From the NCBI RefSeq assembly GCF_011170125.1, contig NZ_BLLN01000005.1:1798001-1862000 (forward strand): a stretch of DNA of 64,000 nucleotides, written 5' to 3'. The stretch is from Streptomyces diastaticus subsp. diastaticus (GTDB lineage Bacteria; Actinomycetota; Actinomycetes; Streptomycetales; Streptomycetaceae). Numbering within the stretch: position 1 is the stretch's first letter; each line of letters begins with the position of its first letter. Shown here in pieces: positions 40,262-48,307 of this stretch. The notes below the pieces were generated by a model. The model saw nothing but the letters and a program-made list of their open reading frames with translations, ran no database searches and was not told the DNA's origin. The translations under genes were made by a program, and so were the position numbers.

Positions 40262-41202
40262 CCAGAATCGCCGTCGCCCAGCTCGGCTCGGTCGCCTTCG
40301 ACGCCGCCGCCACCGTACGCAAGGCCGTCGCCGCGCTCGCCGAGGCCGCGGCCGAGGGCGCCGAGGTGATCGTCTTCCCGGAGGCGTTCCTCGGGACGTA
40401 CCCGAAGGCGCTGTCGTTCGGGTCGCCGGTGGGGCGGCGCACCGAGGAGGGGCGGGACGAGTTCCTGCGCTCGTGGGAGGCCGCGGTCGAGCTGGACGGA
40501 CCGGAGCTGGCGGCGCTCGCGGAGGCCGCGCGCGAGCAGAGGATCTTCGTGGTGATGGGGGTCATCGAGCGGGCCGGGCGCACGCTGTACTGCACGGCCG
40601 TCATGATCGACCAGCACGGCCGGCTCGCCGGGCACCACCGCAAGGTGATGCCGACCGGCGCCGAGCGGCTGATCTGGGGGTTCGGGGACGGCTCGACGCT
40701 GCCGGTGGTCGACTCGCCCGCGGGGGCGCTGGGCAGCGTCATCTGCTGGGAGAACTACATGCCGCTGCTGCGGGCGGCGATGTACGGACAGGGCGTCGAG
40801 ATCTACTGCGCGCCGACCGCCGACGACCGCGAGACCTGGCTGCCGACCATGCGCCACATCGCACTGGAGGGCCGCTGCTGGGTGGTGACGGCCTGCCAGG
40901 TGATGCGCCGCCGCGACTACCCGGCCGGGTACGCCGCGCAGTTCGCCACCGAGCCGGGCGACGTGCTGATGCGCGGCGGTTCGGCGGTCGTCTCGCCGCG
41001 CGGTGAGGTGGTGGCGGGCCCGGTGTGGGACGAGGAGACGCTGCTGTACGCGGAGACCGACCGGGCGGAGATCGTCCGGCAGAGCCTCGACATGGACGTC
41101 ACCGGTCACTACGCCCGCCCGGACATCTTCTCCCTGGCCGTCGACACCGCGCCCAAGCGCCCGGTCTCCTACGGCGCCGCCACCGGGCCCGCCACCGGCT
41201 GA
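40258..41202 (+). CDS. Nitrilase-family carbon-nitrogen hydrolase
   Basis: 314 residues, ATG 40258. The Glu-Lys-Cys triad is present: E42 in VFPEAFLGTYPK, K129 in HHRKVMPTGAER, and C163 in GSVICWENYMPL. The CWENYMPL context and the length place it with true nitrilases/cyanide hydratases (nitrile to acid plus ammonia) rather than amidases. Cytoplasmic. Co-translated with the preceding LysR-type gene, which is probably its regulator. Confidence 0.93.
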   Translation: MTRIAVAQLGSVAFDAAATVRKAVAALAEAAAEGAEVIVFPEAFLGTYPKALSFGSPVGRRTEEGRDEFLRSWEAAVELDGPELAALAEAAREQRIFVVMGVIERAGRTLYCTAVMIDQHGRLAGHHRKVMPTGAERLIWGFGDGSTLPVVDSPAGALGSVICWENYMPLLRAAMYGQGVEIYCAPTADDRETWLPTMRHIALEGRCWVVTACQVMRRRDYPAGYAAQFATEPGDVLMRGGSAVVSPRGEVVAGPVWDEETLLYAETDRAEIVRQSLDMDVTGHYARPDIFSLAVDTAPKRPVSYGAATGPATG

Positions 41203-41371
41203 GCCGGCCCGGGACCCGCCCGCCGCTCACTCGAATGGCGGGCCGCCCCGCCCCGTCGCAGACTGGGAGGGAAGCGCGCAGAAGGCCGCTTTCGCGACAT
41301 CCGCGGGCGATCTGCCGCAAGGCGGGCCGACGGGTGGAGCGTGACCGCGCGAGCGCAGTGAGGACAGCCGT

Positions 41372-41794
41372 ATGGCCGACAACGGTGCGGACCGCAACGG
41401 TCCCGTCAAGGGCAGGACCACCATTGCCGACTCGGTGGTGGCCACGATCGCCGGTATCGCGGCCCGGGAGACTTCCGGGGTGCACGCGATGGGCGGCGGC
41501 ATGAAACGCGCGCTGGGGGCGGTGCGGGACAGGGTCTCCAGCGGCGACGACCCCACGCGGGGCGTCAAGGTCGAGGTGGGCGAGAAGCAGGCCGCCGTCG
41601 ACCTCGACATCGTCGTCGAGTACGGGGAGTCGATCGCCGACGTGGCGCGCCAGATCCGGTCCGACGTCGCCCGGGCCATCCGGCAGATGACGGCGCTGGA
41701 GGTCGTGGAGGTCAACATCGCGGTGGACGACGTGCACATCGAGGGCGAGGACGACGACGAGGGCGAGGAACAGTCCCCGTCCCGCGTCCAGTGA
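41372..41794 (+). CDS. Asp23/Gls24 family envelope stress protein
   Basis: 140 residues, ATG 41372. The Asp23/Gls24 domain spans about 15-120: GRTTIADSVVATIAGIAARETSGVHAM, VEVGEKQAAVDLDIVVEYG, and VEVNIAVDDVHI. The C-terminal tail is strongly acidic (repeated Glu/Asp). In Staphylococcus the family sits beneath the membrane and affects cell-wall stress; in Streptomyces its members often occur in clusters, but this one is alone. It converges with cbtA over a very strong terminator. Confidence 0.92.
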   Translation: MADNGADRNGPVKGRTTIADSVVATIAGIAARETSGVHAMGGGMKRALGAVRDRVSSGDDPTRGVKVEVGEKQAAVDLDIVVEYGESIADVARQIRSDVARAIRQMTALEVVEVNIAVDDVHIEGEDDDEGEEQSPSRVQ

Positions 41795-41860
41795 GCCGGC
41801 CCGGTCCCCGGGCGGCCTCGGTCCGCCGCGCCCGCGTCCGGGCCGGCGGTGGAGCGGACG

Positions 41861-41923
41861 GCGCACGCGGCGGGACCCCGACCGGACCACGGTCCGGCGG
41901 GGTCCCGCCGCCGTGGCGTGCGC
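41861..41923. terminator. Large compound hairpin between convergent genes
   Basis: Nested stems: GCGCACGC (41861-41868) with 41916-41923; GGCGGGACCCCG (41869-41880) with 41898-41909; CCGGACC (41882-41888) with 41891-41897. Only a single bulged A and a six-base bulge interrupt it. It ends nine bases before the cbtA stop on the other strand, so it can stop both transcripts. Confidence 0.75.
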
Positions 41924-41932
41924 CCGGCGAGG

Positions 41933-42694
41933 TCAGGCCGCCGCGGTGGCCGCGGGCCGCGGGGGCGCGGCCGGGGCGAGCAACCGCTCGGCCAGGACAC
42001 CGAAGACCAGGCCGAAGACGGTCCACAGGGTCGCCTGGACGGCCAGGGCGGCGAGGCGGAACTGCCACAGGAGCTGGCCGGGGAAGTCCGGCCCGACCTC
42101 GTTGTACGAGGGCAGGAAGACGTAGGCCAGGGTGACCGCGAGCAGGAAGGCGGCGCCCGCGGTGACGGCGGCGTCGCCGTTGCCGAGGCGGGGCGCGAGC
42201 CGGCGGCCGAGGATGACGGCGCCGACCGCCAGCAGCACGCTGAGCAGCACCAGCAGGAAGAAGAGCGCGGTACGTCTGCCGATGGTGTCGCCGTCGCCGA
42301 CGGCTGGCGGGTTGGCCGGGTACTTGAGGAACGGCACGACGTGGAGCGCGATCAGGCCGCCGAGGGCGACGAAGGCGGCGGTGGCGCGGGGGCCGTGGCG
42401 TCCGATCCGGCCGAGGGCGACGCAGAAGGCGATGGCCGCGACGCCGCCGACGGCGACGCCGAAGACGAGCACGCCGGTGGCGAGGCCGCCGGTGGCCTGC
42501 ATCGTCCGGCTGACGAGTTCCTCCTCGCCGCCGCCGTGGTCGTGGTGGGCGCCCGCCGCGTGCTCCTCCAGCGCGATGGCGGCGTCCACCCGGGGCTCAC
42601 CGAGGAAGTGGGCGACGAGCAGGGCCGCGACGCCGGCCGCGAGGCCCGCGAGCATGCCGCGCACCAGCAGGGCGCGGACCGAGAGGATGTTCAT
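41933..42694 (-). CDS. cbtA: CbtA family cobalt transporter subunit
   Basis: 253 residues, ATG 42694. Five or six membrane segments; after the first comes a loop with HAAGAHHDHGGGEE, a His-rich metal site. CbtA is predicted to be the main membrane component of a cobalt importer found almost only behind B12 riboswitches. A riboswitch and cbtB precede it here, which supports the assignment. 21 bases separate it from cbtB. Confidence 0.9.
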   Translation of the reverse strand: MNILSVRALLVRGMLAGLAAGVAALLVAHFLGEPRVDAAIALEEHAAGAHHDHGGGEEELVSRTMQATGGLATGVLVFGVAVGGVAAIAFCVALGRIGRHGPRATAAFVALGGLIALHVVPFLKYPANPPAVGDGDTIGRRTALFFLLVLLSVLLAVGAVILGRRLAPRLGNGDAAVTAGAAFLLAVTLAYVFLPSYNEVGPDFPGQLLWQFRLAALAVQATLWTVFGLVFGVLAERLLAPAAPPRPAATAAA

Positions 42695-42715
42695 GGGTTC
42701 CGTCTCCCCTCGTCG

Positions 42716-42934
42716 TCAGTGGCAGGGGAAGCCGAGCAGGTGGCGTCCGTCGTGGACCCACTCGTGGATGGATTCACCGGAGACCAGGGCGGTGGCACCC
42801 TGCTCGGCGCCGACGAAGTAGAGCAGGACCAGGGCGAGGAGGCCGGCGAAGACCGCCCACGGGGCGACGGCCTTCAGCGGGAGAGGGGTGACGGCGGGTA
42901 TGCCCGCGCCGGCGGGGGCGACTGATTGCGCCAT
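42716..42934 (-). CDS. cbtB: CbtB small cobalt transporter subunit
   Basis: 72 residues, ATG 42934 with AGGAG five bases upstream. One membrane segment (AVAPWAVFAGLLALVLLYFVG) followed by a short outer part with the family metal motif, EWVHDGRHLLGFPCH, supplying three His and one Cys. It is the first gene after the cobalamin riboswitch and is cotranscribed with cbtA. Confidence 0.92.
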   Translation of the reverse strand: MAQSVAPAGAGIPAVTPLPLKAVAPWAVFAGLLALVLLYFVGAEQGATALVSGESIHEWVHDGRHLLGFPCH

Positions 42935-42960
42935 GACAGCTCCTGTGGGAACACGCGTCC

Positions 42961-43077
42961 CGTTCGTGGTGCCTCGGACGACCGGGGGCGGGTCTGACTT
43001 CCCGCGGCTTCGCGGGTACACAGTGGCGCGACCGTGCCGGATTCCCACCGGCTTCCGTCCACCCGTCGTCATGAACG
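42961..43077 (-). ncRNA. Cobalamin riboswitch upstream of cbtBA
   Basis: Reading the reverse strand: closing stem CGTTC at 43077-43073, then GGAAGCCGGTGGGAATCCGG, CACGG, the B12-box core GCGCCACTGTG (about 43031-43021), a small hairpin CCCGCG/CGCGGG, AAGTCAGACC (43000-42991), and GAACG at 42965-42961 closing the stem. These are the conserved cobalamin-aptamer blocks. The cbtB start is 27 bases downstream; its ribosome site lies just outside the aptamer, so translational repression by B12 is plausible. Confidence 0.93.
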
Positions 43078-43224
43078 AGGGGACCATACCGCTCGGCCGC
43101 CCCCACCGCCACGGCCTCTTTCGCACTGGACCGCGCCGGCCGGGCGTGATGTGGTGCTCATGACGAACAGAGGGTGGCGGGGCACCCCGGCGCCCGGCCA
43201 CCGCCGCCGGACGGAGCACTGACG

Positions 43225-43857
43225 GTGACCTCTCCGACCCTGCGGGTGATGTTGGTCTCACCCGCCCTCAACGCGGCCCTGCGCGAAGCCCGGTTCGACG
43301 GGGACACCCCGCTCGACGCGGCCGGCGTCCGCGCGGCCCGGGCGGCCGCCCCGCACCTGCCCGCCGCCGACCGGTACGCCGCCGGGGGCTCGGCCCGCTG
43401 CCGCGCCACCGCCCGGGAGTTGGGCCTCCCCGCGCCCGGCGGCCTCGGGGTGGCGCCCACCGGCTGGGAGCTGGGGCGCTGGGCCGGGCGGCGGCTCGAC
43501 GAGGTGGCGGCGGCCGAGCCGGCGGCGGTGGCCGCCTGGGCGGGCGACCCGGAGGCGGCCCCGCACGGCGGGGAGAGCCTGCGCGGACTGCTGGGGCGGG
43601 TCGGCGACTGGCTCGCGGCCGGGGCGTGGGGCGGGACCCAGACGCCGGCCGCGAGCCCCGTGCGGCTGCTCGCCGTGGTGGAGCCGGCCGTCGTCCGCGC
43701 CGCCGTCATCCACGCCCTGGACCTCCCCGCGCGCGCGTTCTGGCGCCTGGACACGGGCCCGCTGACGCTGACCACGCTCACCGGCCGCCCGGGGCGCTGG
43801 AACCTGGCGACCGGTCAGCCCCTCGCCCCGGCGGGGGCGGTACGCGGGGCGGGGTGA
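43225..43857 (+). CDS. Histidine-phosphatase-fold protein without the RHG motif
   Basis: 210 residues from GTG 43225. The order of segments is that of the phosphoglycerate-mutase-like family: FDGDTPLDAAGVRAARAAA, ADRYAAGGSARCRATARELGL, GWELGRWAGRRLDEV, GGESLRGLLGRVGDWL, and a late VVEPAVVRAAVIHALDL. The N-terminal catalytic motif RHG(E) is replaced by MLVSPALN, and the late catalytic His is missing (VVEPA). It is therefore probably catalytically dead, or works differently. It is divergent from cbtBA, which recalls the CobC-like phosphatases of B12 pathways; a link to cobalt/B12 is inference. Confidence 0.8.
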   Translation: MTSPTLRVMLVSPALNAALREARFDGDTPLDAAGVRAARAAAPHLPAADRYAAGGSARCRATARELGLPAPGGLGVAPTGWELGRWAGRRLDEVAAAEPAAVAAWAGDPEAAPHGGESLRGLLGRVGDWLAAGAWGGTQTPAASPVRLLAVVEPAVVRAAVIHALDLPARAFWRLDTGPLTLTTLTGRPGRWNLATGQPLAPAGAVRGAG

Positions 43858-43908
43858 CCGCTCCCCCGCCCCGGCCGCCCGGCGTTCCTGCCCGTGCGGG
43901 ACGACCGG

Positions 43909-44568
43909 TCAGGCGCGGAACTCGGCGGGGCGCTCCGGCTGCGCGGCGTCCAGCAGCCGGCGGACCTCCTCGGCGTCACCCCGGCTGCCGTAGACGGGGG
44001 TGCCGGGCTGCTGGCGCCAGGAGTCGTCGAGGGTGCCCGTGTCGACGGTGTCGAAGCCGAGGGCGTCGATGAGGTCGCGGACGACCTGCTTGGCGGCCGG
44101 GTCGTCGCCCGCGACGGGCAGGGCGTGGCGGTGCGGGGTGCCGGGCTCGGTCCCGCGGTCCAGGAGGTCCTGGGCGTAGGTGCCGTTGAACGCCTTGACC
44201 ACCGGGTGGCCGATCTGGGCGCTGACCCAGCGGCTCTCGGGGAGCCCGTCCTCGATGGCGTCGATGCGGCCGTCGCGCTGCCGCGGGTAGTAGTTGTTGG
44301 TGTCGACGACGACGGCGCCGGGCACGGCCCCTTCGAGGAAGCCCTCGGGCAGGTCGGGGACGTTCTTCAGCGGAACGGTGACCACGACCAGTTCGGCGCC
44401 GTCGGCCGCGTGCGCCGCCTCGGCCGCGGTGGCGCCGGTCTCCTCGGTGAGGGCGCTGAGCGTCTCGGGCGAGCGGGAGTTGGCGACGGTGACCTGGTGG
44501 CCGAGGGCGGTGAGGCGGCGGGTGAGGTTGCCGCCGATGTTGCCCGCTCCGATGATGCCGATCCTCAT
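43909..44568 (-). CDS. NADP oxidoreductase, F420-dependent-type
   Basis: 219 residues, ATG 44568. The Rossmann start MRIGIIGAGNIGGNL and VANSRSPETL (Ser-Arg after the second strand, favouring NADPH) define the F420_oxidored/NADPH-dinucleotide-binding family. The middle has VDTNNYYPRQRDGRIDAIEDG and VVKAFNGTYAQDL, as in actinobacterial NADPH-dependent F420 reductase-like proteins. Whether F420 is the real partner is not shown. It stands alone, divergent from the GH25 gene. Confidence 0.85.
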   Translation of the reverse strand: MRIGIIGAGNIGGNLTRRLTALGHQVTVANSRSPETLSALTEETGATAAEAAHAADGAELVVVTVPLKNVPDLPEGFLEGAVPGAVVVDTNNYYPRQRDGRIDAIEDGLPESRWVSAQIGHPVVKAFNGTYAQDLLDRGTEPGTPHRHALPVAGDDPAAKQVVRDLIDALGFDTVDTGTLDDSWRQQPGTPVYGSRGDAEEVRRLLDAAQPERPAEFRA

Positions 44569-44825
44569 GTCAGACCTTCCGACGGTGCTGCGGTGGGCGG
44601 ACGCCCGCACGGCGCGTCCTGCCGGAACCCCGGCGGGGGCTCCTGACAGGCCCTCAACAGCAAATCGCGGCGCACCTATTCCCGCCTTCTCGGGATTCAT
44701 CACTCTTTTGAGGGGCGTGAGCGGCGCATCGGGCGCGCCGAGGCGGCGTACGGGCGTCGGCACGACCGTCCCGGGTAGGCCGTGGGGACGAGAGACCGCA
44801 CCGGCGACCACAGGAGGCAGGGACC

Positions 44826-45380
44826 GTGCTGCACGGCATCGACATCAGCTCCCACCAGAAGTCGTTCGAGACCGACGGCGTCGACTTCGTCTTCATCAAG
44901 GCGACCGAGGGCAGGTCGTACGTCAGCCCGCAACTGGCCGACCAGACCAAGCGGGCCCGCGACGCCGGGTGCACGGTCGGCTTCTACCACTTCCTGTGGC
45001 CGGACAACATCAAGGCGCAGGCGGAGTATTTCCTCTCCGAGACCGAGGAGCGCGAAGGCGACCTGCTGGCCCTGGACTGGGAACGCACCGGCGACGGCAC
45101 GGCCGCGAGCAACAAGGAGAAGGACACCTTCCTGCGCGAGGTCAAGAAGCTCCGCCCGGACCACCGCGTCCTGCTCTACTGCAACCGCGACTTCTGGCTC
45201 AACCGGGACACCACCTCGTACGCGGGCGACGGCCTGTGGATCGCGGACTACGTGGCGAAGGGCAAGCCCCGCATCAAGGCGGACTGGTGCATCCACCAGT
45301 ACACGGACAGCCCGCTGGACAAGAACGTCGCCGCCTTCGGCGACCGGGAGGAGCTGACGGCCTGGGCCCGCCGCGGCTGA
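44826..45380 (+). CDS. GH25 lysozyme (1,4-beta-N-acetylmuramidase)
   Basis: 184 residues, GTG 44826 behind AGGAGGCAGG. A whole GH25 barrel and little else: GIDISSHQ (catalytic-site Asp), VDFVFIKATEGRSY, VGFYHFLWP, LLALDWERTG (Asp and catalytic Glu) and a C-terminal WCIHQYTDSP. There is no signal peptide, transmembrane segment or wall-binding domain, which is odd for a muramidase acting outside the cell; it may rely on another route or act in lysis. It converges with the ADP-ribosyltransferase gene. Confidence 0.92.
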   Translation: MLHGIDISSHQKSFETDGVDFVFIKATEGRSYVSPQLADQTKRARDAGCTVGFYHFLWPDNIKAQAEYFLSETEEREGDLLALDWERTGDGTAASNKEKDTFLREVKKLRPDHRVLLYCNRDFWLNRDTTSYAGDGLWIADYVAKGKPRIKADWCIHQYTDSPLDKNVAAFGDREELTAWARRG

Positions 45381-45427
45381 CGGACGCGGCGGAGCGCGTC
45401 ACCCCTTCCCGAACGGCAGGAGCCGGC

Positions 45428-45467
45428 GGCCCGCCGCGCCGTCCGGTGCGGGACGGCGCGGCGGGCC
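45428..45467. terminator. Perfect 17-bp hairpin between convergent genes
   Basis: GGCCCGCCGCGCCGTCC (45428-45444) pairs exactly with 45451-45467 around loop GGTGCG. It lies between the GH25 gene and the ADP-ribosyltransferase gene. Confidence 0.75.
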
Positions 45468-45596
45468 GGGGCGCGGCGGGCCGCCGGAAACGCTCGCGGC
45501 ATCGGAACGTCTCAGGCGGCCGGTCACCGGCCGGTCGCCGCGAAGGCCCCGCCCGTCGCGGGCCGAGAGGCCGGACGCGTCACCGGGTGGCGGGCG

Positions 45597-46211
45597 TCAG
45601 CGGCGCCGCCAGGGCCGGTACCCCGGGTTGTCGACGCACTCGGACATGATCTCCTGCTTGGCCGTGCGGTCGATCGGGCACGCCCCCACGATGAACTCGC
45701 TGCGGATGCCGCCGGCGAAGGCCACCTCACGCTGCTCGGCCCACCGGTGGGTGTCGCCGATGGTGCGGTTGACGTCGATGCCGCCGGGCGCGTCGATGTA
45801 GTAGTTCCAGTCGCTCTTCCACTGCTTGTACAGGTCGTGGTCGTAGGAGGTGGAGACGTACGGGGACGGCTGGTTGACCAGGACGTACGCCTCCAGGTCG
45901 TACTGGCCGTCGACGGTGTCCTTCGGCAGGAAACCCTCGTGGAAGATGACGGCGGGCGCGCGGCCGTCGGCGCGGTAGAGCTGGGAGCAGTTGTCGCGCA
46001 AGGCCGGTGCGGGGGTGATGCGGCCCGCGTCCACCCGGCGGTCGGCGGCGGCGGCCAGGGGGTCGTCGACGACCGGGCAGTTCGCGGCGGCGCGCGGCGC
46101 GGCCGGGGCGGCGGCGGGGGTCGCGGGCTCGGCGGCGGAGACGGCGGGGGCGGCGAGCAGCGCGGACAGGGACAGGGTGAGCGCGGCGGCACGGCGGCGC
46201 AGGCGGGTCAT
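45597..46211 (-). CDS. Secreted pierisin/Scabin-like DNA-targeting mono-ADP-ribosyltransferase
   Basis: 204 residues from ATG 46211 (a GTG six bases earlier is possible; no strong ribosome site for either). Sec signal: TRLRRR then LTLSLSALLAAPAVSAA, followed by an Ala/Pro-rich spacer. The ADP-ribosyltransferase core shows R80 in QLYRADGR, the STS motif at 120-122 (YVSTSYD) and the Q-x-E pair Q160/E162 (EQREVAF), matching Scabin of S. scabies and ScARP (SCO5461) of S. coelicolor, which modify guanine bases in DNA or nucleosides using NAD+. Cysteines at 45, 75 and in the C-terminal part probably form disulfides. No immunity gene is obvious. Confidence 0.92.
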   Translation of the reverse strand: MTRLRRRAAALTLSLSALLAAPAVSAAEPATPAAAPAAPRAAANCPVVDDPLAAAADRRVDAGRITPAPALRDNCSQLYRADGRAPAVIFHEGFLPKDTVDGQYDLEAYVLVNQPSPYVSTSYDHDLYKQWKSDWNYYIDAPGGIDVNRTIGDTHRWAEQREVAFAGGIRSEFIVGACPIDRTAKQEIMSECVDNPGYRPWRRR

Positions 46212-46605
46212 GATCACGCGGGCACGATCAAGGACGCCTCGGTCGTGGGCGGGGACCGCCACCCGATGGTGGTGTGTCGCGGGCGCGGAGCTGACGACCG
46301 CCACCGGCCTCCCGTCCGGATCATGTCAATCGGCGGGTTTTCCGGGCTCGCGCCTGCCTTTCTTGCGGCGCGTGGCCGAACTCACCATAGATTCTCGACC
46401 AGGCGTTACCATTTGTCCGCATTCGTCCGCTAGGACGCTTTGGCCGCGAGGGCACCTCTCTGCCATAGTCGGGGACACGGCCCCCATTGACCCGGGCGAG
46501 GCTGTCCTCGACGTCGCGGACCACACCCCTTTGCCCGCGGCGTTCCCAGAAACCCCCGCAGCGCCCCACCGACGGCGACAGGGGGTTTCTGCGTGTCCGG
46601 ACCCC
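46212..46605. other. Intergenic region upstream of the ADP-ribosyltransferase
   Basis: 394 bases, including a stretch with lower G+C at 46320-46430 that should contain the toxin promoter. No gene seen. The last part carries the terminator of the RsbW-like gene (46547-46591). Confidence 0.45.
46547..46591 (-). terminator. 11-bp hairpin after the RsbW-like gene
   Basis: CAGAAACCCCC (46547-46557) pairs exactly with 46581-46591 over a 23-base loop, 14 bases past the stop codon. Confidence 0.65.
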
Positions 46606-47109
46606 TCAGCGGTCGACGACCCGCAGTTCGAACCAGACGTACTTGCCGATGGGCAGCAGGTCGGCGCCCCAGCGGTCGGAGAGCTTGTCGACCAGGAAGA
46701 GACCGCGCCCCCCGAGGTCGGTGGGGCGGACCGGCAGCACGCAGGGCAGGCCGCGCGAGGGGTCGCGTAACTCGACCTTGATCCGGCCGCGGGTACGGGT
46801 GATGCGAAGGGCGAAGCCGCGGGCGCCGGTGTGCAGCACGGCGTTGCCGACCAGCTCCGAGGCGAGCAGGACGGCGACCTCGCTCAACTGCGGACCGAGG
46901 CCCCATTGGTGGACGACGACGAGCCGGGTGAGCCGCCGCACGGTGCGCGCCGCGTCCGGCCGGGAGTCGATGTACACCTCGCCGTCCGCCGGGCTGCCGT
47001 ACCGCGCCAGCGCCTCACGCGCCTGCTCGTCCTCCACGGCCGGCCCTCGCCGGTCCGCGACCATGCCGCCTCGTCGCTGCGGCTGCTCGATGCCCTCCAA
47101 CCCCGCCAT
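46606..47109 (-). CDS. RsbW-like anti-sigma factor/ATP-binding protein (HATPase)
   Basis: 167 residues if started at ATG 47109 (MAGLEGIEQP, the usual start of this Streptomyces family); an in-frame ATG-ATG pair lies 12 bases upstream. The GHKL ATPase core is present: N box ELVGNAVLHTGA, then VELRDPSRGLP, and G box GGRGLFLVDKLSDRWG. These small kinases bind and phosphorylate anti-anti-sigma factors or hold sigma factors. No partner sigma or STAS gene is adjacent, so its target is unknown. Confidence 0.85.
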   Translation of the reverse strand: MAGLEGIEQPQRRGGMVADRRGPAVEDEQAREALARYGSPADGEVYIDSRPDAARTVRRLTRLVVVHQWGLGPQLSEVAVLLASELVGNAVLHTGARGFALRITRTRGRIKVELRDPSRGLPCVLPVRPTDLGGRGLFLVDKLSDRWGADLLPIGKYVWFELRVVDR

Positions 47110-47487
47110 GCGCACCATCATGGCCGCCGATAGGGCCGTTCGGGCCCGTTCCCGGGGAATAGGACCCGCGCATCGCCACGGTGACGGACGGCTCCAGGCA
47201 TGTGCCGCAGGCATACCAAGGGCGGTCATGTGCGCACTGACCTGCACTTACACACCGTCCGAGATCGGTCACCGGAGGTCACGGACGGGGCGGGGCCGGG
47301 AGGGGGCCGGGCCCCCCGAACGGGGGCACTCGCGCGCGGTTCACCCTTCGGGGCGTCAACTCCGTCCCGCGTCCGGGGAGTTGACATGCCCCCTCGGAGT
47401 GCCGCGCCCGGCCGCCGACCGACCGGAGAAGGGCCTCAGGCGCCGGGCTCGGACTCCCCGGTGCCTGAGGCCCCCGCGCGGGACGGA
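47110..47487. other. Intergenic region upstream of the RsbW-like gene
   Basis: 378 bases between the enoyl-CoA hydratase end and the RsbW-like start. It includes the hydratase terminator (47431-47473). The part at 47160-47290 probably contains the RsbW-like promoter. No gene supported. Confidence 0.4.
47431..47473 (-). terminator. 17-bp hairpin after the enoyl-CoA hydratase gene
   Basis: GGGCCTCAGGCGCCGGG (47431-47447) pairs with 47457-47473 with one G-T wobble over a 9-base loop, 14 bases past the stop. Confidence 0.7.
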
Positions 47488-48255
47488 TCAGAGGAACCGG
47501 GCCTTGCCCGGGCCCTCCTCGACGAAGCTGCGCATACCGCGTTCGCGGTCCTCCGTGGCGAACAGCCCGGCGAACCACGTGCGCTCGATGGTGAGGCCGG
47601 AGTCGATGCCGGTCTCCAGACCGCCGTCCACGGCTTCCTTGGCGGCGCGCAGCGCGATGGCGGGCCCCTCGGCCAGCCGCCCGGCCCAGGCGCGGGCCGC
47701 CTCGTACACCTCGGCGGCCGGGACGACCTGGTCGGCGAGGCCGATCCGTTCGGCCTCGTCGGCGCGGACCTGGCGGCCGGTGAAGATGAGGTCCTTGGCC
47801 TTGGACGGCCCGATGAGCCGGGGCAGCCGCTGGGTGCCGCCGGCGCCGGGGATGAGGCCGAGCAGGATCTCGGGCTGCCCGAACTTGGCGTTGTCGGCGA
47901 CGATCCGGTAGTCGGCGCAGAGCGCCAGCTCGCAGCCGCCGCCCAGGGCGTACCCGGTGACGGCCGCGACGACCGGCTTCGGAATGCGGGCGATGGCGGT
48001 GAACGCCTCCTGGAGGCCGCGGGAGCGCGCGATCATCGCCGCGTGGTCCATCTCCCGCATCTCCTTGATGTCGGCGCCCGCCGCGAAGACCTTCTCGCCG
48101 CCGTAGAGGATCACGGCACGGACGTCGTCGCGGTGGGTCACCTCCTCGGCGAGGGACTTGAGCCGGTCCTGGACGGCGATGTCCAGGGCGTTCATCGGGG
48201 GACGGTCGAGCCGGATGGTGCCGATGCCGTCGGCGACGTCGAGATGCACAGTCAT
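47488..48255 (-). CDS. Enoyl-CoA hydratase/isomerase
   Basis: 255 residues, ATG 48255. Crotonase fold: FAAGADIKEM oxyanion region, VTGYALGGGCELALCADYRI with the first catalytic Glu, FGQPEILLGLIPGAGGTQRLPRLIG with the second, and the C-terminal SFVEEGPGKARF helix. Both catalytic glutamates are present, consistent with hydration of 2-enoyl-CoA in beta-oxidation. It stands alone, so its exact chain length range is not known. Confidence 0.94.
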   Translation of the reverse strand: MTVHLDVADGIGTIRLDRPPMNALDIAVQDRLKSLAEEVTHRDDVRAVILYGGEKVFAAGADIKEMREMDHAAMIARSRGLQEAFTAIARIPKPVVAAVTGYALGGGCELALCADYRIVADNAKFGQPEILLGLIPGAGGTQRLPRLIGPSKAKDLIFTGRQVRADEAERIGLADQVVPAAEVYEAARAWAGRLAEGPAIALRAAKEAVDGGLETGIDSGLTIERTWFAGLFATEDRERGMRSFVEEGPGKARFL

Positions 48256-48307
48256 GGCGGGCAGGCTATCGGCCGCCCGGCGGCTCCCCGGTGGGGACCC
48301 GGGCACG

